In this document: piece after piece, positions 8,585 to 17,871 of the stretch
Layout of the letters: the number at the start of each line of letters is the position of its first letter
Numbering within the stretch: position 1 is the stretch's first letter
Assembly (NCBI GenBank): GCA_016720565.1
Contig: JADKKJ010000012.1
Span: 496,001 to 560,000 of the forward strand
DNA length: 64,000 bases
Source: Chitinophagaceae bacterium
GTDB taxonomy: Bacteria > Bacteroidota > Bacteroidia > Chitinophagales > Chitinophagaceae
Direction of reading: 5' to 3'
Position numbers and translations under genes: made by a program
Notes under the pieces: model-generated
What the model saw: the letters and a program-made list of their open reading frames with translations, nothing else
What the model was told of the DNA's origin: nothing
Databases searched by the model: none

Positions 8585-11500
8585 ATGCGAAGAATCTTTC
8601 AAATCACTGGTCTGCTCCTGCTGCTATTGAGTTTTCTGCAGCCACTGACCTCAAATGCCCAGGGCAAACTGATCACTGGTACAGTAGTATCCGGTGATAA
8701 CAAACTGCCATTACAAGGCGTGAACATTTCGGTTAAGGGAGCCAAGACCTCCACCGCAACAGACGCGCAGGGAAATTTCAAGATCACGGCGGCCCCTGGT
8801 GCCGTACTTGTTTTTACTTCTGCCTCCTACTTACCCTACGAGGTTACCGTTGGCGCGGATGCCACCGTTGAAGTAACCCTTCAACCCGATACAAAAGCCA
8901 TGAGCGATGTAGTGGTGATCGGTTACCAGACCGTAAGAAGAAAGGACCTCCTCGCATCCGTTTCATCTGTGGGAGCAAAAGATCTGAAGGATATTCCCAT
9001 CAACTCTGCCGCTGAAGCCCTGAATGGCCGTCTGGCTGGTGTTACCGCCACTACCGCTGAAGGTGCTCCTGATGCGGATGTGCGCATTCGGGTAAGAGGT
9101 GGTATGTCCATCACCGGTGATAATTCCCCGCTTTATGTAATTGATGGGGTACAGGTGGAAAATGCCCTGAACTTCATCTCTCCGCAGGATATTCAATCGA
9201 TCGATGTATTAAAAGATGCGGCTGCCACTGCCATTTATGGTGCTCGCGGCGCAAATGGTGTGATCGTTATCACGACTAAGAGCGGAAAGATCGGAAGAGC
9301 GATCGTTACCTATAATGGATTTGTGGGAGTTAAGTCGCTTGCCAAAAGACTGAAAGTGCTGGACCCCTATGATTTTGTCTTCTACCAGTCTGAGCGCGCA
9401 AGAGGCAGCAGTACTGACAGTAATAGTTTCCTTCGCAATTACGGAACTACCTGGGATACGCTGGGGAATTACAGGAATATTGATGCTGTAGACTGGCAGG
9501 GTGAGATCTTTGGAAATACAGGTATCACCACTACCCATAACCTCGGTGTATCCGGAGGAAACAAAATGGTGACCTACAATTTTGGCTACACTTATAATAA
9601 TGAGAAAGCCATTGTGATCAACTCAAATTACAAACGTCACCTTTTCACTTTTAAAGGAGATTACAAACTGACCAAATTCCTGAAAATAGGATTAGGTGCC
9701 CGGTATACACACCAGGAAGTAGAAGGTGCAGGCGTTTCAGATGCTAAAGGATCTTCCTACAGCCGCCTTAGAAACGCGGTTAAATACCGTCCTTTCCTTT
9801 CTGCCAACCAGGATATTGAAGACCAGGATCCCCTGGCCGACCAGAACGTGGGTAATGGTTTGAATCTTTATAACCCTATCTCCCTTGCAAATTCTGAGTA
9901 CAGGAAAAAGACCACCGATGTATTGAACGTTAACGGAACCCTTACGCTGACCCTGGCTAAGGGGCTTATTTTCCGTTCTACAGCAGCCTATGATATCAAT
10001 AAATTCACTGACCTCCAGTTCAACGACTCCATCACTCCTTATGCCATCATTCAGGGAGGACGTAAAGCGATCGCCAGCCTGGACACTGTGACGAAGAAAA
10101 CACTTACTAATTCCAATGTACTTTCTTATTCTTTGAAAGGATGGAAAGGAAAACATGATATAGATGTGCTGGTAGGTGAAGAAACTTTTGACCTGAGAAC
10201 AGAATCACATTCCAGCCTTTTCCGTAACTATCCGTTATTCACCAGTTCAACGGACGCTTTCAAGAATACAAGCCTGGGTACCTCTTTCACGGGTTTTCCA
10301 AGAACAAATGAAACACGATATACTAATCTTTCCTTCTTTGGTCGTTTCAGCTATGGATTACTGGGTCGTTACCTGGTTTCCTTTAATGTGAGGGCCGATG
10401 GCGCCTCTAAATTCGTGAAAGGCAAACAGTGGGGTTATTTCCCTGCTGCATCTGCAGCCTGGAGGATCAAAAATGAAAAATTCCTGAAAGATGTAAGGTT
10501 CATTTCCGAACTGAAACTTCGCTATGGTTATGGTAAAGTAGGTAATAACCGTATCAACGATTACCTCTTCCTTACCACTTTCCGTAATGATGGTACTTAT
10601 TATTATGGTGTAAATGGCCAGGCCATCAATGCGTATTTCTCCAATGGACTGGTGAACCAGAACCTCCAGTGGGAATCTACTGTAAGCCGCAACTATGGTG
10701 TTGACCTTGGCCTGGGTGGACGTATTGACCTCAGCGTGGATGTTTATAGCAATACTTCCGATAAATTACTGCTGAATGTACCTATCCCTTCCACTTTTGG
10801 TTATACCAGCCAGTTACAGAATATTGGTAAGACCACTAACAAGGGTGTGGAGGTACAATTGAATGCGGCCCTGGTACGTCATAAGAATTTTACCTGGAAC
10901 GCCAACTTCAATATCTCTTTCAATAAAAATAAGATCGTTGGACTGGGTGTTAACCAGACGCAGTTCTTCCCGGCAGCCAGCTGGGGTGTTTCCGGACAAC
11001 CAACTGATTATATAGAGAAGATCGGTTCTCCTGTGGGTTCAATTTACGGACTGGTAACTGCTGGTTATTATACAACGGATGATTTCAACTATAATGCGGC
11101 TACCATGGTTTATACGCTGAAGCCGGGTATCCCTTCCAATTCATCCATTATCGGAACGGTAATGCCGGGAAGCATAAAATTTGCTGACCTCAATAAGGAT
11201 GGAGTAGTAGATATCAACAATGATCGTACGATCATCGGTGACCCAACGCCAAAATGTACAGGTGGATTTTCCCAGCAGTTCACATTAAAAGGCTGGGACC
11301 TGAGCATGTTCCTGAACTATTCAATTGGCAATGATATTTATAATGCGAACGCTATTGAGATGACCAATGGTTATTCGATTAATTCGAATATGCTGGCCAT
11401 TATGAAAGATCGCTACAAGGTGGTTACTCCAACAGGCGGCACCGCCTTATGGCTTAGCGGATCGAATGTAATGGGTATTCCTCCTGACCAGCTTAGCGCC

Positions 11501-11821
11501 CTGAATAAAGATGCCAATATCTGGCAACCATTGAAGAGTGCCGGTGCGTTCTATCCTCATAGCTGGGCAATTGAAAATGGTTCTTTTGTTCGCCTGAATA
11601 ATATGACCATTGGATATACATTCCCAATGAAAAAAGCACTGGGTGTGAAAATGACCAAGCTCAGGGTATACCTTACCGGAAACAATATCGCGACCATAAC
11701 CAATTATACTGGTTATGATCCTGAAGTAAGCGTAAGAAGCAATCCGCTTACACCAGGTCTGGATTATTCAGCTTACCCTAAGAGCCGCACTTTTATTTTC
11801 GGAGTAAACGCTACATTCTAA
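8585..11821 (+). CDS. SusC-family TonB-linked outer-membrane transporter (pectin locus)
   Basis: A 1078-residue protein from the start MRRIFQITGLLLLL at 8585; a longer frame at 8549 would mask the signal peptide. Signal peptide about 1-26 (ending SNAQG). A carboxypeptidase-regulatory-like domain (KLITGTVVSGDNKLPLQGV) spans about 28-105. A TonB-box-like segment SDVVVIGYQTV is followed by the plug domain (LNGRLAGVTATT, PLYVIDGVQV, DAAATAIYGARGANGV) and a beta-barrel ending in an aromatic residue. It would import pectic oligosaccharides across the outer membrane with the SusD partner 19 bp downstream. The substrate assignment comes from the enzymes of the locus, not from the protein itself. Confidence 0.93.
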   Translation: MRRIFQITGLLLLLLSFLQPLTSNAQGKLITGTVVSGDNKLPLQGVNISVKGAKTSTATDAQGNFKITAAPGAVLVFTSASYLPYEVTVGADATVEVTLQPDTKAMSDVVVIGYQTVRRKDLLASVSSVGAKDLKDIPINSAAEALNGRLAGVTATTAEGAPDADVRIRVRGGMSITGDNSPLYVIDGVQVENALNFISPQDIQSIDVLKDAAATAIYGARGANGVIVITTKSGKIGRAIVTYNGFVGVKSLAKRLKVLDPYDFVFYQSERARGSSTDSNSFLRNYGTTWDTLGNYRNIDAVDWQGEIFGNTGITTTHNLGVSGGNKMVTYNFGYTYNNEKAIVINSNYKRHLFTFKGDYKLTKFLKIGLGARYTHQEVEGAGVSDAKGSSYSRLRNAVKYRPFLSANQDIEDQDPLADQNVGNGLNLYNPISLANSEYRKKTTDVLNVNGTLTLTLAKGLIFRSTAAYDINKFTDLQFNDSITPYAIIQGGRKAIASLDTVTKKTLTNSNVLSYSLKGWKGKHDIDVLVGEETFDLRTESHSSLFRNYPLFTSSTDAFKNTSLGTSFTGFPRTNETRYTNLSFFGRFSYGLLGRYLVSFNVRADGASKFVKGKQWGYFPAASAAWRIKNEKFLKDVRFISELKLRYGYGKVGNNRINDYLFLTTFRNDGTYYYGVNGQAINAYFSNGLVNQNLQWESTVSRNYGVDLGLGGRIDLSVDVYSNTSDKLLLNVPIPSTFGYTSQLQNIGKTTNKGVEVQLNAALVRHKNFTWNANFNISFNKNKIVGLGVNQTQFFPAASWGVSGQPTDYIEKIGSPVGSIYGLVTAGYYTTDDFNYNAATMVYTLKPGIPSNSSIIGTVMPGSIKFADLNKDGVVDINNDRTIIGDPTPKCTGGFSQQFTLKGWDLSMFLNYSIGNDIYNANAIEMTNGYSINSNMLAIMKDRYKVVTPTGGTALWLSGSNVMGIPPDQLSALNKDANIWQPLKSAGAFYPHSWAIENGSFVRLNNMTIGYTFPMKKALGVKMTKLRVYLTGNNIATITNYTGYDPEVSVRSNPLTPGLDYSAYPKSRTFIFGVNATF

Positions 11822-11840
11822 ACAAAATAAATCGTTCCAT

Positions 11841-13700
11841 ATGTTCCATAAGTATATCAACAAAACGGCGATCCTGCTATTCGGCACCCTGCTGATGATC
11901 ACGGGTGGTTGTAAAAAATACCTGGACCAGAAGCCCATCACCGATGTTACCGAAGAGGTAGTATTCAAAGATGTGAATGGCGCTTACAAGGCCCTGATCG
12001 GTGTATACAGCCGCCTGGTTGGAGATGCCGGTTATGGTATCCGTGTCAGCCTTTATTATCCTTTGGATAATGATGAGATGCAGGGACCGACTGGTACTGC
12101 TGATAATGACCGAAGAGACCTGGCAAGATATTCTGCCACTCCCGGAAATGCACAGATCAATAATCCTTTCAGCCAGATGTTCCAGGGAATTGAATTTGCC
12201 AATATCTGTATAGAGAATATCCCTAAAATGGATCTCTACACTAATGGCAGCGACCAGGAAAAAAAGAAATTGCAGCGTATGCTGGGTGAGGCCCTTACCC
12301 TGAGAGCTCAATTCTATTATGAGGCCATTCGCAACTGGGGAGATCTTCCCGCGCATTTTGAGCCGGCTTATAAATTATCTGCCACCAATCCTTTCCCTTC
12401 AAGGGTTTCCCAGGATTCATTGTATGATCGTTTATTAGCCGACCTGGCCACTGCAACAGCATTGGTTCCATGGAAAGGGGAAGTGACCACTATCGGAGAC
12501 CAGGTGGATGAACGTATCACCAAAGGAGCTGTGAAAGGCCTGCGCGCAAGGATCGCATTGTTCCGTGGTGGTTATGCCCTTCGCCAGGATGGAGTAGTTA
12601 AACGCAGCAGCGATTATCTCACCTATTACCAGATCGCCCGCCAGGAATGTCTCGATATCATGAACTCCGGCCAGCATTCACTGAACCCAAGTTTCCGCTC
12701 ATTATGGAAGGACCAGGTAAATGCAAGAGTAGCCTCCGATCCTAATGGCGAGCTGATGTTCCAGGCCTCTGCTATTGGTGGAAGCGCCCCTGAAGACACC
12801 AAACTGGGTTATTATAATGGTCCCCGTGTAAATAATTTTGGTAACAGCAGCGTGAATCCCCTGCCCACCTTTGTATACCTGTTTGATTCAACCGACCTGC
12901 GCCGCGATGTGACCATCTGTTTTTACTTCACTAACCTGAACGGTACACGCGCCGGACAACAGATCAGCAATCTTACCGATGGTAAATACAGAAGGGACTG
13001 GATCACCAATCCGGTTGTATCCCCTACAGATGCGGTACAGTATTTCAGTTTAAAATGGCAGATCCTTCGTTATGCTGATGTATTACTAATGTATGCCGAG
13101 GCAGAAAATGAAATTAATGGACCAACCGCCTCTGCCTATAATGCCATCAACCAGGTTCGTCGTCGTGGTTTCGGGAAACCTATTAACACTGTTGATGTAA
13201 CGGTAGATATTCCTGCTGCCCTTTCCAAAGATGATTTCTTTAAATACCTGGTAAGGGAAAGAGCACTTGAACTTGCCGGAGAAGGTATCCGCAAATATGA
13301 TCTGATCCGCTGGAACCTGCTGGCACCTGCGTTGAATGAATCTAAAGCGAATATGATCCGTATGTCAACAAGCACGGCCATTGTTAACCCAACTTATATG
13401 GCCGGTTACCCAACCTATTCATTGACCACCACCCTCCCCACCTCTTTGTATTATATCACCACATCCACAACGGATGTTAATACATTCGGAGGCGGACTTG
13501 TATTTAATTCACTTTATAAGACAGCACCTTCAACTACTCCTACAGGTACCACTAAGATCACCTGGATCGGCGCTGCCATCAACACTACCTGCGCCGCCCG
13601 TTTTGCTACGGGATTCGTAACTGGTAAAGGTGAATTGCTTCCAATACCGCAGCCGGTAAGAGATGCCAATTATAATATGTCGCAGAACCCGAACTATTAA
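11841..13700 (+). CDS. SusD/RagB-family surface glycan-binding lipoprotein
   Basis: A 619-residue protein with a lipoprotein signal peptide (lipobox MITGGC, Cys near residue 28) followed by KKYLDQKPITDVTEE, a classic SusD N-terminus. The C-terminal RERALELAGEGIRKYDLIRW matches the conserved SusD/RagB end motif. An insertion of about 100 residues rich in Thr and Ser (roughly 510-600) lies after it. It forms the extracellular lid on the SusC transporter and captures oligosaccharides. It is translated from the same message as susC and followed by a strong hairpin at 13727-13760. Confidence 0.93.
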   Translation: MFHKYINKTAILLFGTLLMITGGCKKYLDQKPITDVTEEVVFKDVNGAYKALIGVYSRLVGDAGYGIRVSLYYPLDNDEMQGPTGTADNDRRDLARYSATPGNAQINNPFSQMFQGIEFANICIENIPKMDLYTNGSDQEKKKLQRMLGEALTLRAQFYYEAIRNWGDLPAHFEPAYKLSATNPFPSRVSQDSLYDRLLADLATATALVPWKGEVTTIGDQVDERITKGAVKGLRARIALFRGGYALRQDGVVKRSSDYLTYYQIARQECLDIMNSGQHSLNPSFRSLWKDQVNARVASDPNGELMFQASAIGGSAPEDTKLGYYNGPRVNNFGNSSVNPLPTFVYLFDSTDLRRDVTICFYFTNLNGTRAGQQISNLTDGKYRRDWITNPVVSPTDAVQYFSLKWQILRYADVLLMYAEAENEINGPTASAYNAINQVRRRGFGKPINTVDVTVDIPAALSKDDFFKYLVRERALELAGEGIRKYDLIRWNLLAPALNESKANMIRMSTSTAIVNPTYMAGYPTYSLTTTLPTSLYYITTSTTDVNTFGGGLVFNSLYKTAPSTTPTGTTKITWIGAAINTTCAARFATGFVTGKGELLPIPQPVRDANYNMSQNPNY

Positions 13701-13726
13701 GGGCCTCACATAGTTTGATGAATAAT

Positions 13727-13760
13727 AATAAGGCTGCATGTAAAAATGCAGCCTTATTTA
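13727..13760 (+). terminator. Strong hairpin between susD and the pectate lyase gene
   Basis: A 12-bp perfect stem (ATAAGGCTGCAT / ATGCAGCCTTAT) with a 6-nt loop is followed by a short T-rich stretch. It lies 27 bp after susD and 19 bp before the pectate lyase start. No obvious promoter fits in the remaining gap, so it may act as a partial terminator that lowers enzyme expression relative to susCD. Confidence 0.7.
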
Positions 13761-13778
13761 TCTTAGAACGTCTGATAT

Positions 13779-15203
13779 ATGAACAAAATGAAAAATATAC
13801 TCTTTGTTTTTATAACGATCCTTGGCGGCTTTTGCAGTTGTGCCCAGCAACAACATCTCTCCACCGGCATTTCAAATAATGGCCCTAAAGCCTACCCCGC
13901 AGCGGAAGGATTTGGCAGGTACACAATTGGAGGAAGGGGTGGCCGGACTTATATCGTTTCTAACCTGAATGACAAAGGACCCGGAAGTTTTCGCGAAGCA
14001 GCTGAAGCAAAAGAAAAAAGAATGATCGTCTTCGCCCTATCAGGCACCATCCATCTGGAAACAAAACTCTCAATTGCCGGTAATGTGACCATCGCAGGTC
14101 AAACAGCCCCCGGCGATGGCATTTGCCTGGCCGACCAATCGGTTATGATCGGAGGAAATAATATCATTGTTCGCTATTTGCGTTTCAGAATGGGCGATAA
14201 ATACCAGAAAGGCGGGATGGTAGATGGTAATGGTGGTGACGATGCATTTGGAGGAACAGGAAAAAGAAATATCATCATCGACCATTGCAGTCTTAGCTGG
14301 AGCACGGATGAGGTATTCTCCGTTTATAATGGAGACAGCACCACCTTATCCTGGAACCTGATCGCTGAACCACTTAATTACTCCTATCATTATGAAACGG
14401 GTGATAAGGATTATGAACACCATGGTTTTGGCGCCATCTGGGGCGGCAGACACCTGAGTGCCCACCATAATTTATTTGCACATTGCAATAACCGAAACCC
14501 GCGCTTCAATGGCAACCGGCAGGGAATAGATGAATATGTTGATTACCGGAATAACGTGATCTACAATTGGGGTGGTAATAATATCTATGCCGGCGAAGGT
14601 GGTCATTATAACCTGGTGAATAATTATTTTAAATACGGCCCTGAAACAAAGGAAAGCGTAAAATTCAGGATCTGCAATCCCGGTCGCACAGCTACTATCC
14701 CTTTCGGGAAATGGTATGTTGACGGAAATTATGTAGATGGATCTATAGAGAACACAGAGAATAACTGGAGAGCCGTGGATATTGATAAAAATTACAGCAC
14801 CCCAAAAGATTCCATAAGAATGGATATCGCATTTGACAATATGGGCCTTCCGGTTGAAGGCGCTAAGTCAGCTTATCAATCTGTACTGGCTGGGGTTGGA
14901 TGTAATTTTCCTTACAGGGATACAATGGATAAAAGGATACTTCGAAATGTAGTAGAACGTACAGGCCGATTTGTGGATGTACAGGGAGGATATCCGCATG
15001 GAACTTCCTATGAAGAAACCATTCTGGCCTGGCCAGCGCTTGGTTCAAAAAAAGCGCCACTTGACAGCGACCAGGATGGAATACCGGATGAATGGGAGAT
15101 AAAACACAAACTTGATCCGCATGATGCCGCAGATGCCGCCAGATTCACGCTCAACAACGACTACACTAATCTGGAAGTTTATATAAATTCACTGGTATCA
15201 TGA
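13779..15203 (+). CDS. Pectate lyase, polysaccharide lyase family 1-like, lipoprotein
   Basis: A 474-residue protein. A lipobox is likely in GGFCSCAQQ near residue 20; the start could also be the second Met at 13788. The parallel beta-helix shows the pectate-lyase pattern: AEGFGRYTIGGRGG near residue 38, ALSGTIHLE, IIVRYLRFRMGD, IIIDHCSLSWSTDEVFSVY, HHNLFAHCNNRNPRF. The Ca2+-binding Asp region and an Arg following NNRNPRF fit PL1. The C-terminus has DSDQDGIPDEWE, a short Ca2+-loop motif common after secreted lyases. It would cleave homogalacturonan by beta-elimination at the cell surface, giving unsaturated oligogalacturonides for GH105 and KduI/KduD. Its stop overlaps the next start by 4 bp. 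Confidence 0.88.
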   Translation: MNKMKNILFVFITILGGFCSCAQQQHLSTGISNNGPKAYPAAEGFGRYTIGGRGGRTYIVSNLNDKGPGSFREAAEAKEKRMIVFALSGTIHLETKLSIAGNVTIAGQTAPGDGICLADQSVMIGGNNIIVRYLRFRMGDKYQKGGMVDGNGGDDAFGGTGKRNIIIDHCSLSWSTDEVFSVYNGDSTTLSWNLIAEPLNYSYHYETGDKDYEHHGFGAIWGGRHLSAHHNLFAHCNNRNPRFNGNRQGIDEYVDYRNNVIYNWGGNNIYAGEGGHYNLVNNYFKYGPETKESVKFRICNPGRTATIPFGKWYVDGNYVDGSIENTENNWRAVDIDKNYSTPKDSIRMDIAFDNMGLPVEGAKSAYQSVLAGVGCNFPYRDTMDKRILRNVVERTGRFVDVQGGYPHGTSYEETILAWPALGSKKAPLDSDQDGIPDEWEIKHKLDPHDAADAARFTLNNDYTNLEVYINSLVS

Positions 15204-15952
15204 AGACCCTGTTACTTATCATGTCCATACTGATCAGCAGTTCCCTCACCCAAAAGCTTTCAGATCCCCTGACCATTTGGCTGGTGGGAGATTCTACCAT
15301 GTCGAAAAAGGAAGTGAAAGCCTATCCTGAGACAGGCTGGGGTATGCCTTTCAGTAATTTCTGGGATAGTACGGTAATCATTGAAAATCGCGCGGTAAAT
15401 GGAAGAAGCACCAAATCTTTTCTCGCTGAAAATCGCTGGCAACCCATATTAGAAAAGATCAGGCCGGGAGATTATGTGCTGATACAATTTGGCCATAACG
15501 ATGAATCCAAAGACAAGGGCGAACGCTATGCACCACCTGCTGAGTTCAAAGCAAATTTGAAAAAATATATTACAGAAGCAAGAGAGAAGAAAGCCATTCC
15601 GGTGCTGATCACGCCTGCAGGCAGAAGAAAATTCGACAGCAGCGGTCATGTGATGGAAACCCACGCAGAATACGCTGCCCTGGTAAAAGAATCCGCAAGG
15701 GAGAATAATGTAACACTGATCGACCTGAATGAAAAAAGCAAGGAGCTATATGAAAAGTATGGTCCTGAGAATTCCAAACTCCTGTTCAACCATCTGCAGC
15801 CTGGTGAACACCCTAATTATCCCGATGGAAAAATAGATGACACCCATTTTAATGAACTGGGCGCGCGCAAGATCGCACAACTGGTACTTCAGGAGATCAG
15901 GACCCTCTTGCCTGAACTGGCCACCCGTATTAAACAGATCAGGAAAAAATGA
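15200..15952 (+). CDS. Rhamnogalacturonan acetylesterase-like SGNH hydrolase (CE12-like)
   Basis: A 250-residue exported SGNH esterase. After a short signal peptide, IWLVGDSTM gives block I (Ser of GDS), ENRAVNGRSTKSF block II, IQFGHNDESK block III, and KIDDTHFNELGARKIA block V with the Asp-x-x-His pair. The GDSTM...GRSTKSF...GHND...DTHFN combination is that of family CE12 rhamnogalacturonan/pectin acetylesterases. It would remove acetyl groups from pectin so lyases and hydrolases can act. It is translationally coupled (ATGA overlaps) to the lyase upstream and the hydrolase downstream. Confidence 0.85.
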   Translation: MKTLLLIMSILISSSLTQKLSDPLTIWLVGDSTMSKKEVKAYPETGWGMPFSNFWDSTVIIENRAVNGRSTKSFLAENRWQPILEKIRPGDYVLIQFGHNDESKDKGERYAPPAEFKANLKKYITEAREKKAIPVLITPAGRRKFDSSGHVMETHAEYAALVKESARENNVTLIDLNEKSKELYEKYGPENSKLLFNHLQPGEHPNYPDGKIDDTHFNELGARKIAQLVLQEIRTLLPELATRIKQIRKK

Positions 15953-16884
15953 TCATAAAGAAAAAAGTCATACTTGCCGCCTGCATTTTTATTTCCATAT
16001 TGGAAGCCCGGTCGCAGGAATATATTCGCTTATGGCCCGAAGGGAAAAAAATAAATTTCAACGGCAAAAAAGTCACCGATAGTTTATTCAATGAAAGAAT
16101 ATGGCGAGTGAGTGATCCGGGCATGTATAGTTTCCTGGTGCCACAGGGAGAAAATAAAGGAACGGCCGTACTGATCTGCCCTGGTGGTGGATATGAAAGG
16201 CTATCTTATCTCTATAATGGATTCAACCTGGCCAAATGGTATAATTCCATTGGCATAAATGCATTTGTATTGATCTACCGGCTTCCTCACCAGGCGGATC
16301 TTACCGAAAGGGAAAAAGCACCGCTGCAGGATGCGCAAAGGGCCATGAAGATCATTCGAGCTAATGCCGCCAGATGGAATATCAAACCCGGAAAGTTGGG
16401 CATAATGGGAACCAGCGCCGGTGGGCATTTAGCAACCATGGCCGGAACCAAACTGATTGACATCTCCTCTATCAATGATTCGCTGGATAAGTATGATCAT
16501 CGTCCCGATTTTATGGTATTATTATCCCCTGTTATCACCATGGGAGAATATGCGCATAAACCCAGCAGGCAAAGATTGCTGGGACCCGATACCAGCCAGG
16601 TAATGCTGGATCTGTATTCAAATGAAAAACAGGTTTCCAATTCTACGCCACCAGTATTCATGGTGCATGCCCTCAACGATAGTACGGTTCCTGTTCAGAA
16701 TTCGCTGCTTTTTTACCAGGCCCTGATCGCTCATAAAGTAAATGCAAGCCTGCATATTTTCCCCCAGGGAGGGCATAATATAAGAATAGATGATAACCCC
16801 GGATCTACCGATCAATGGCTGGTTTTACTGGAAGCCTGGTTAAAAGAAATGGGCTTTGCAGAACCTTTACCATTCAAAAAATGA
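15949..16884 (+). CDS. Secreted alpha/beta hydrolase, probable pectin or xylan acetylesterase
   Basis: A 311-residue protein with a signal peptide (about 1-22, ending ARSQ) and an alpha/beta-hydrolase fold. ICPGGGYERLS supplies the oxyanion region, IMGTSAGGHLA the nucleophile elbow (GxSxG), and the late segments HALNDSTVP and QGGHNIR the Asp and His. This set is common among polysaccharide deacetylating esterases of Bacteroidota loci. Its place between CE12 and CE8 genes, with 4-bp overlaps on both sides, argues for pectin de-esterification. The exact ester bond is not determined by sequence. Confidence 0.82.
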   Translation: MIIKKKVILAACIFISILEARSQEYIRLWPEGKKINFNGKKVTDSLFNERIWRVSDPGMYSFLVPQGENKGTAVLICPGGGYERLSYLYNGFNLAKWYNSIGINAFVLIYRLPHQADLTEREKAPLQDAQRAMKIIRANAARWNIKPGKLGIMGTSAGGHLATMAGTKLIDISSINDSLDKYDHRPDFMVLLSPVITMGEYAHKPSRQRLLGPDTSQVMLDLYSNEKQVSNSTPPVFMVHALNDSTVPVQNSLLFYQALIAHKVNASLHIFPQGGHNIRIDDNPGSTDQWLVLLEAWLKEMGFAEPLPFKK

Positions 16885-17834
16885 ACAGGTTATTCCTCAT
16901 AGCATGTTGTTTTATTTGTCTTGTTAGCCAGGCTCAAAAAAAATATGTGGTAGACGCAAACGGAAGCGGAGATTTCAAAACCGTGCAGGCTGCCCTTAAC
17001 GCAGTTCCCCTGAATAATAAAAAACCGGTGACCATATTTATCAAAGCCGGCACCTACTACGAAAAATTACAGCTGGATAGCAGCAAGGACCATGTAACGC
17101 TTGAAGGAGAAGATAAATTCAATTGTATACTTACTTATAATGATCATACCGGGAAACTATCACCTGCAGGAGATACTATCAATACCCGGACCTCCTGGAG
17201 TTTCCGTTGCCTGGCTAATGATCTTACTGCCCGCAATATCCATTTCAGGAACGATGCTGGATTTAATGCAGGCCAGGCGGTAGCCGTTGAATCTGATGGC
17301 GACCGCGCTGCATTTATTAATTGCCGGTTCACCGGTTTCCAGGATGTACTGTTCACAAACAGCGAAAAAAGCCGCCAGTATTTTGAGGATTGTTATATTG
17401 AAGGTACCACCGATTTTATTTTTGGCGCCGCCACTGCCTGGTTTGAGCGTTGCCATATCCACAGTAAAAAAGATTCTCATGTTACTGCGGCCTCTACCCC
17501 AAAAGAAAATGAGTACGGTTATATATTTAATGATTGCGTATTAACAGGAGATAGCTCTATCCATAAGGCTACGCTTGGCAGGCCATGGCGACCTTATGCG
17601 ATGGTAGTATATTTGAACTGTTATATTGGGCAACATATCCGGCCCGAAGGGTTTTCAAACTGGAACAATACCGACAATTACAAATTTGCCCGTTATGCTG
17701 AATTTGGATCTTATGGTCCGGGGGCAGATAGCTCCCGGCGTTTGAATTGGGTAAAACAACTGACAGCGCAGGAAGCAAAACAGTTCAGTATAAAAAAATG
17801 CCTGGGCAAATGGATAAGCCTGCATCCCAGGTGA
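16881..17834 (+). CDS. Pectin methylesterase (CE8), canonical active site
   Basis: A 317-residue protein starting at MNRLFLIACC (16881), overlapping the upstream stop in ATGA; a longer upstream frame lacks a signal peptide. Signal peptide about 1-19. The CE8 motifs are complete: GTYYEK, GQAVAVE, GFQDVLF (Asp155, proton donor), TDFIFGA (Asp178, nucleophile) and LGRPW (Arg234, Trp236). It removes methyl esters from homogalacturonan, releasing methanol and giving the substrate for pectate lyase and GH28. Length is normal for a single-domain CE8. Confidence 0.92.
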   Translation: MNRLFLIACCFICLVSQAQKKYVVDANGSGDFKTVQAALNAVPLNNKKPVTIFIKAGTYYEKLQLDSSKDHVTLEGEDKFNCILTYNDHTGKLSPAGDTINTRTSWSFRCLANDLTARNIHFRNDAGFNAGQAVAVESDGDRAAFINCRFTGFQDVLFTNSEKSRQYFEDCYIEGTTDFIFGAATAWFERCHIHSKKDSHVTAASTPKENEYGYIFNDCVLTGDSSIHKATLGRPWRPYAMVVYLNCYIGQHIRPEGFSNWNNTDNYKFARYAEFGSYGPGADSSRRLNWVKQLTAQEAKQFSIKKCLGKWISLHPR

Positions 17835-17871
17835 TCACCGGAATCTTAACCCGCAGTCAGTAACAAATAGT

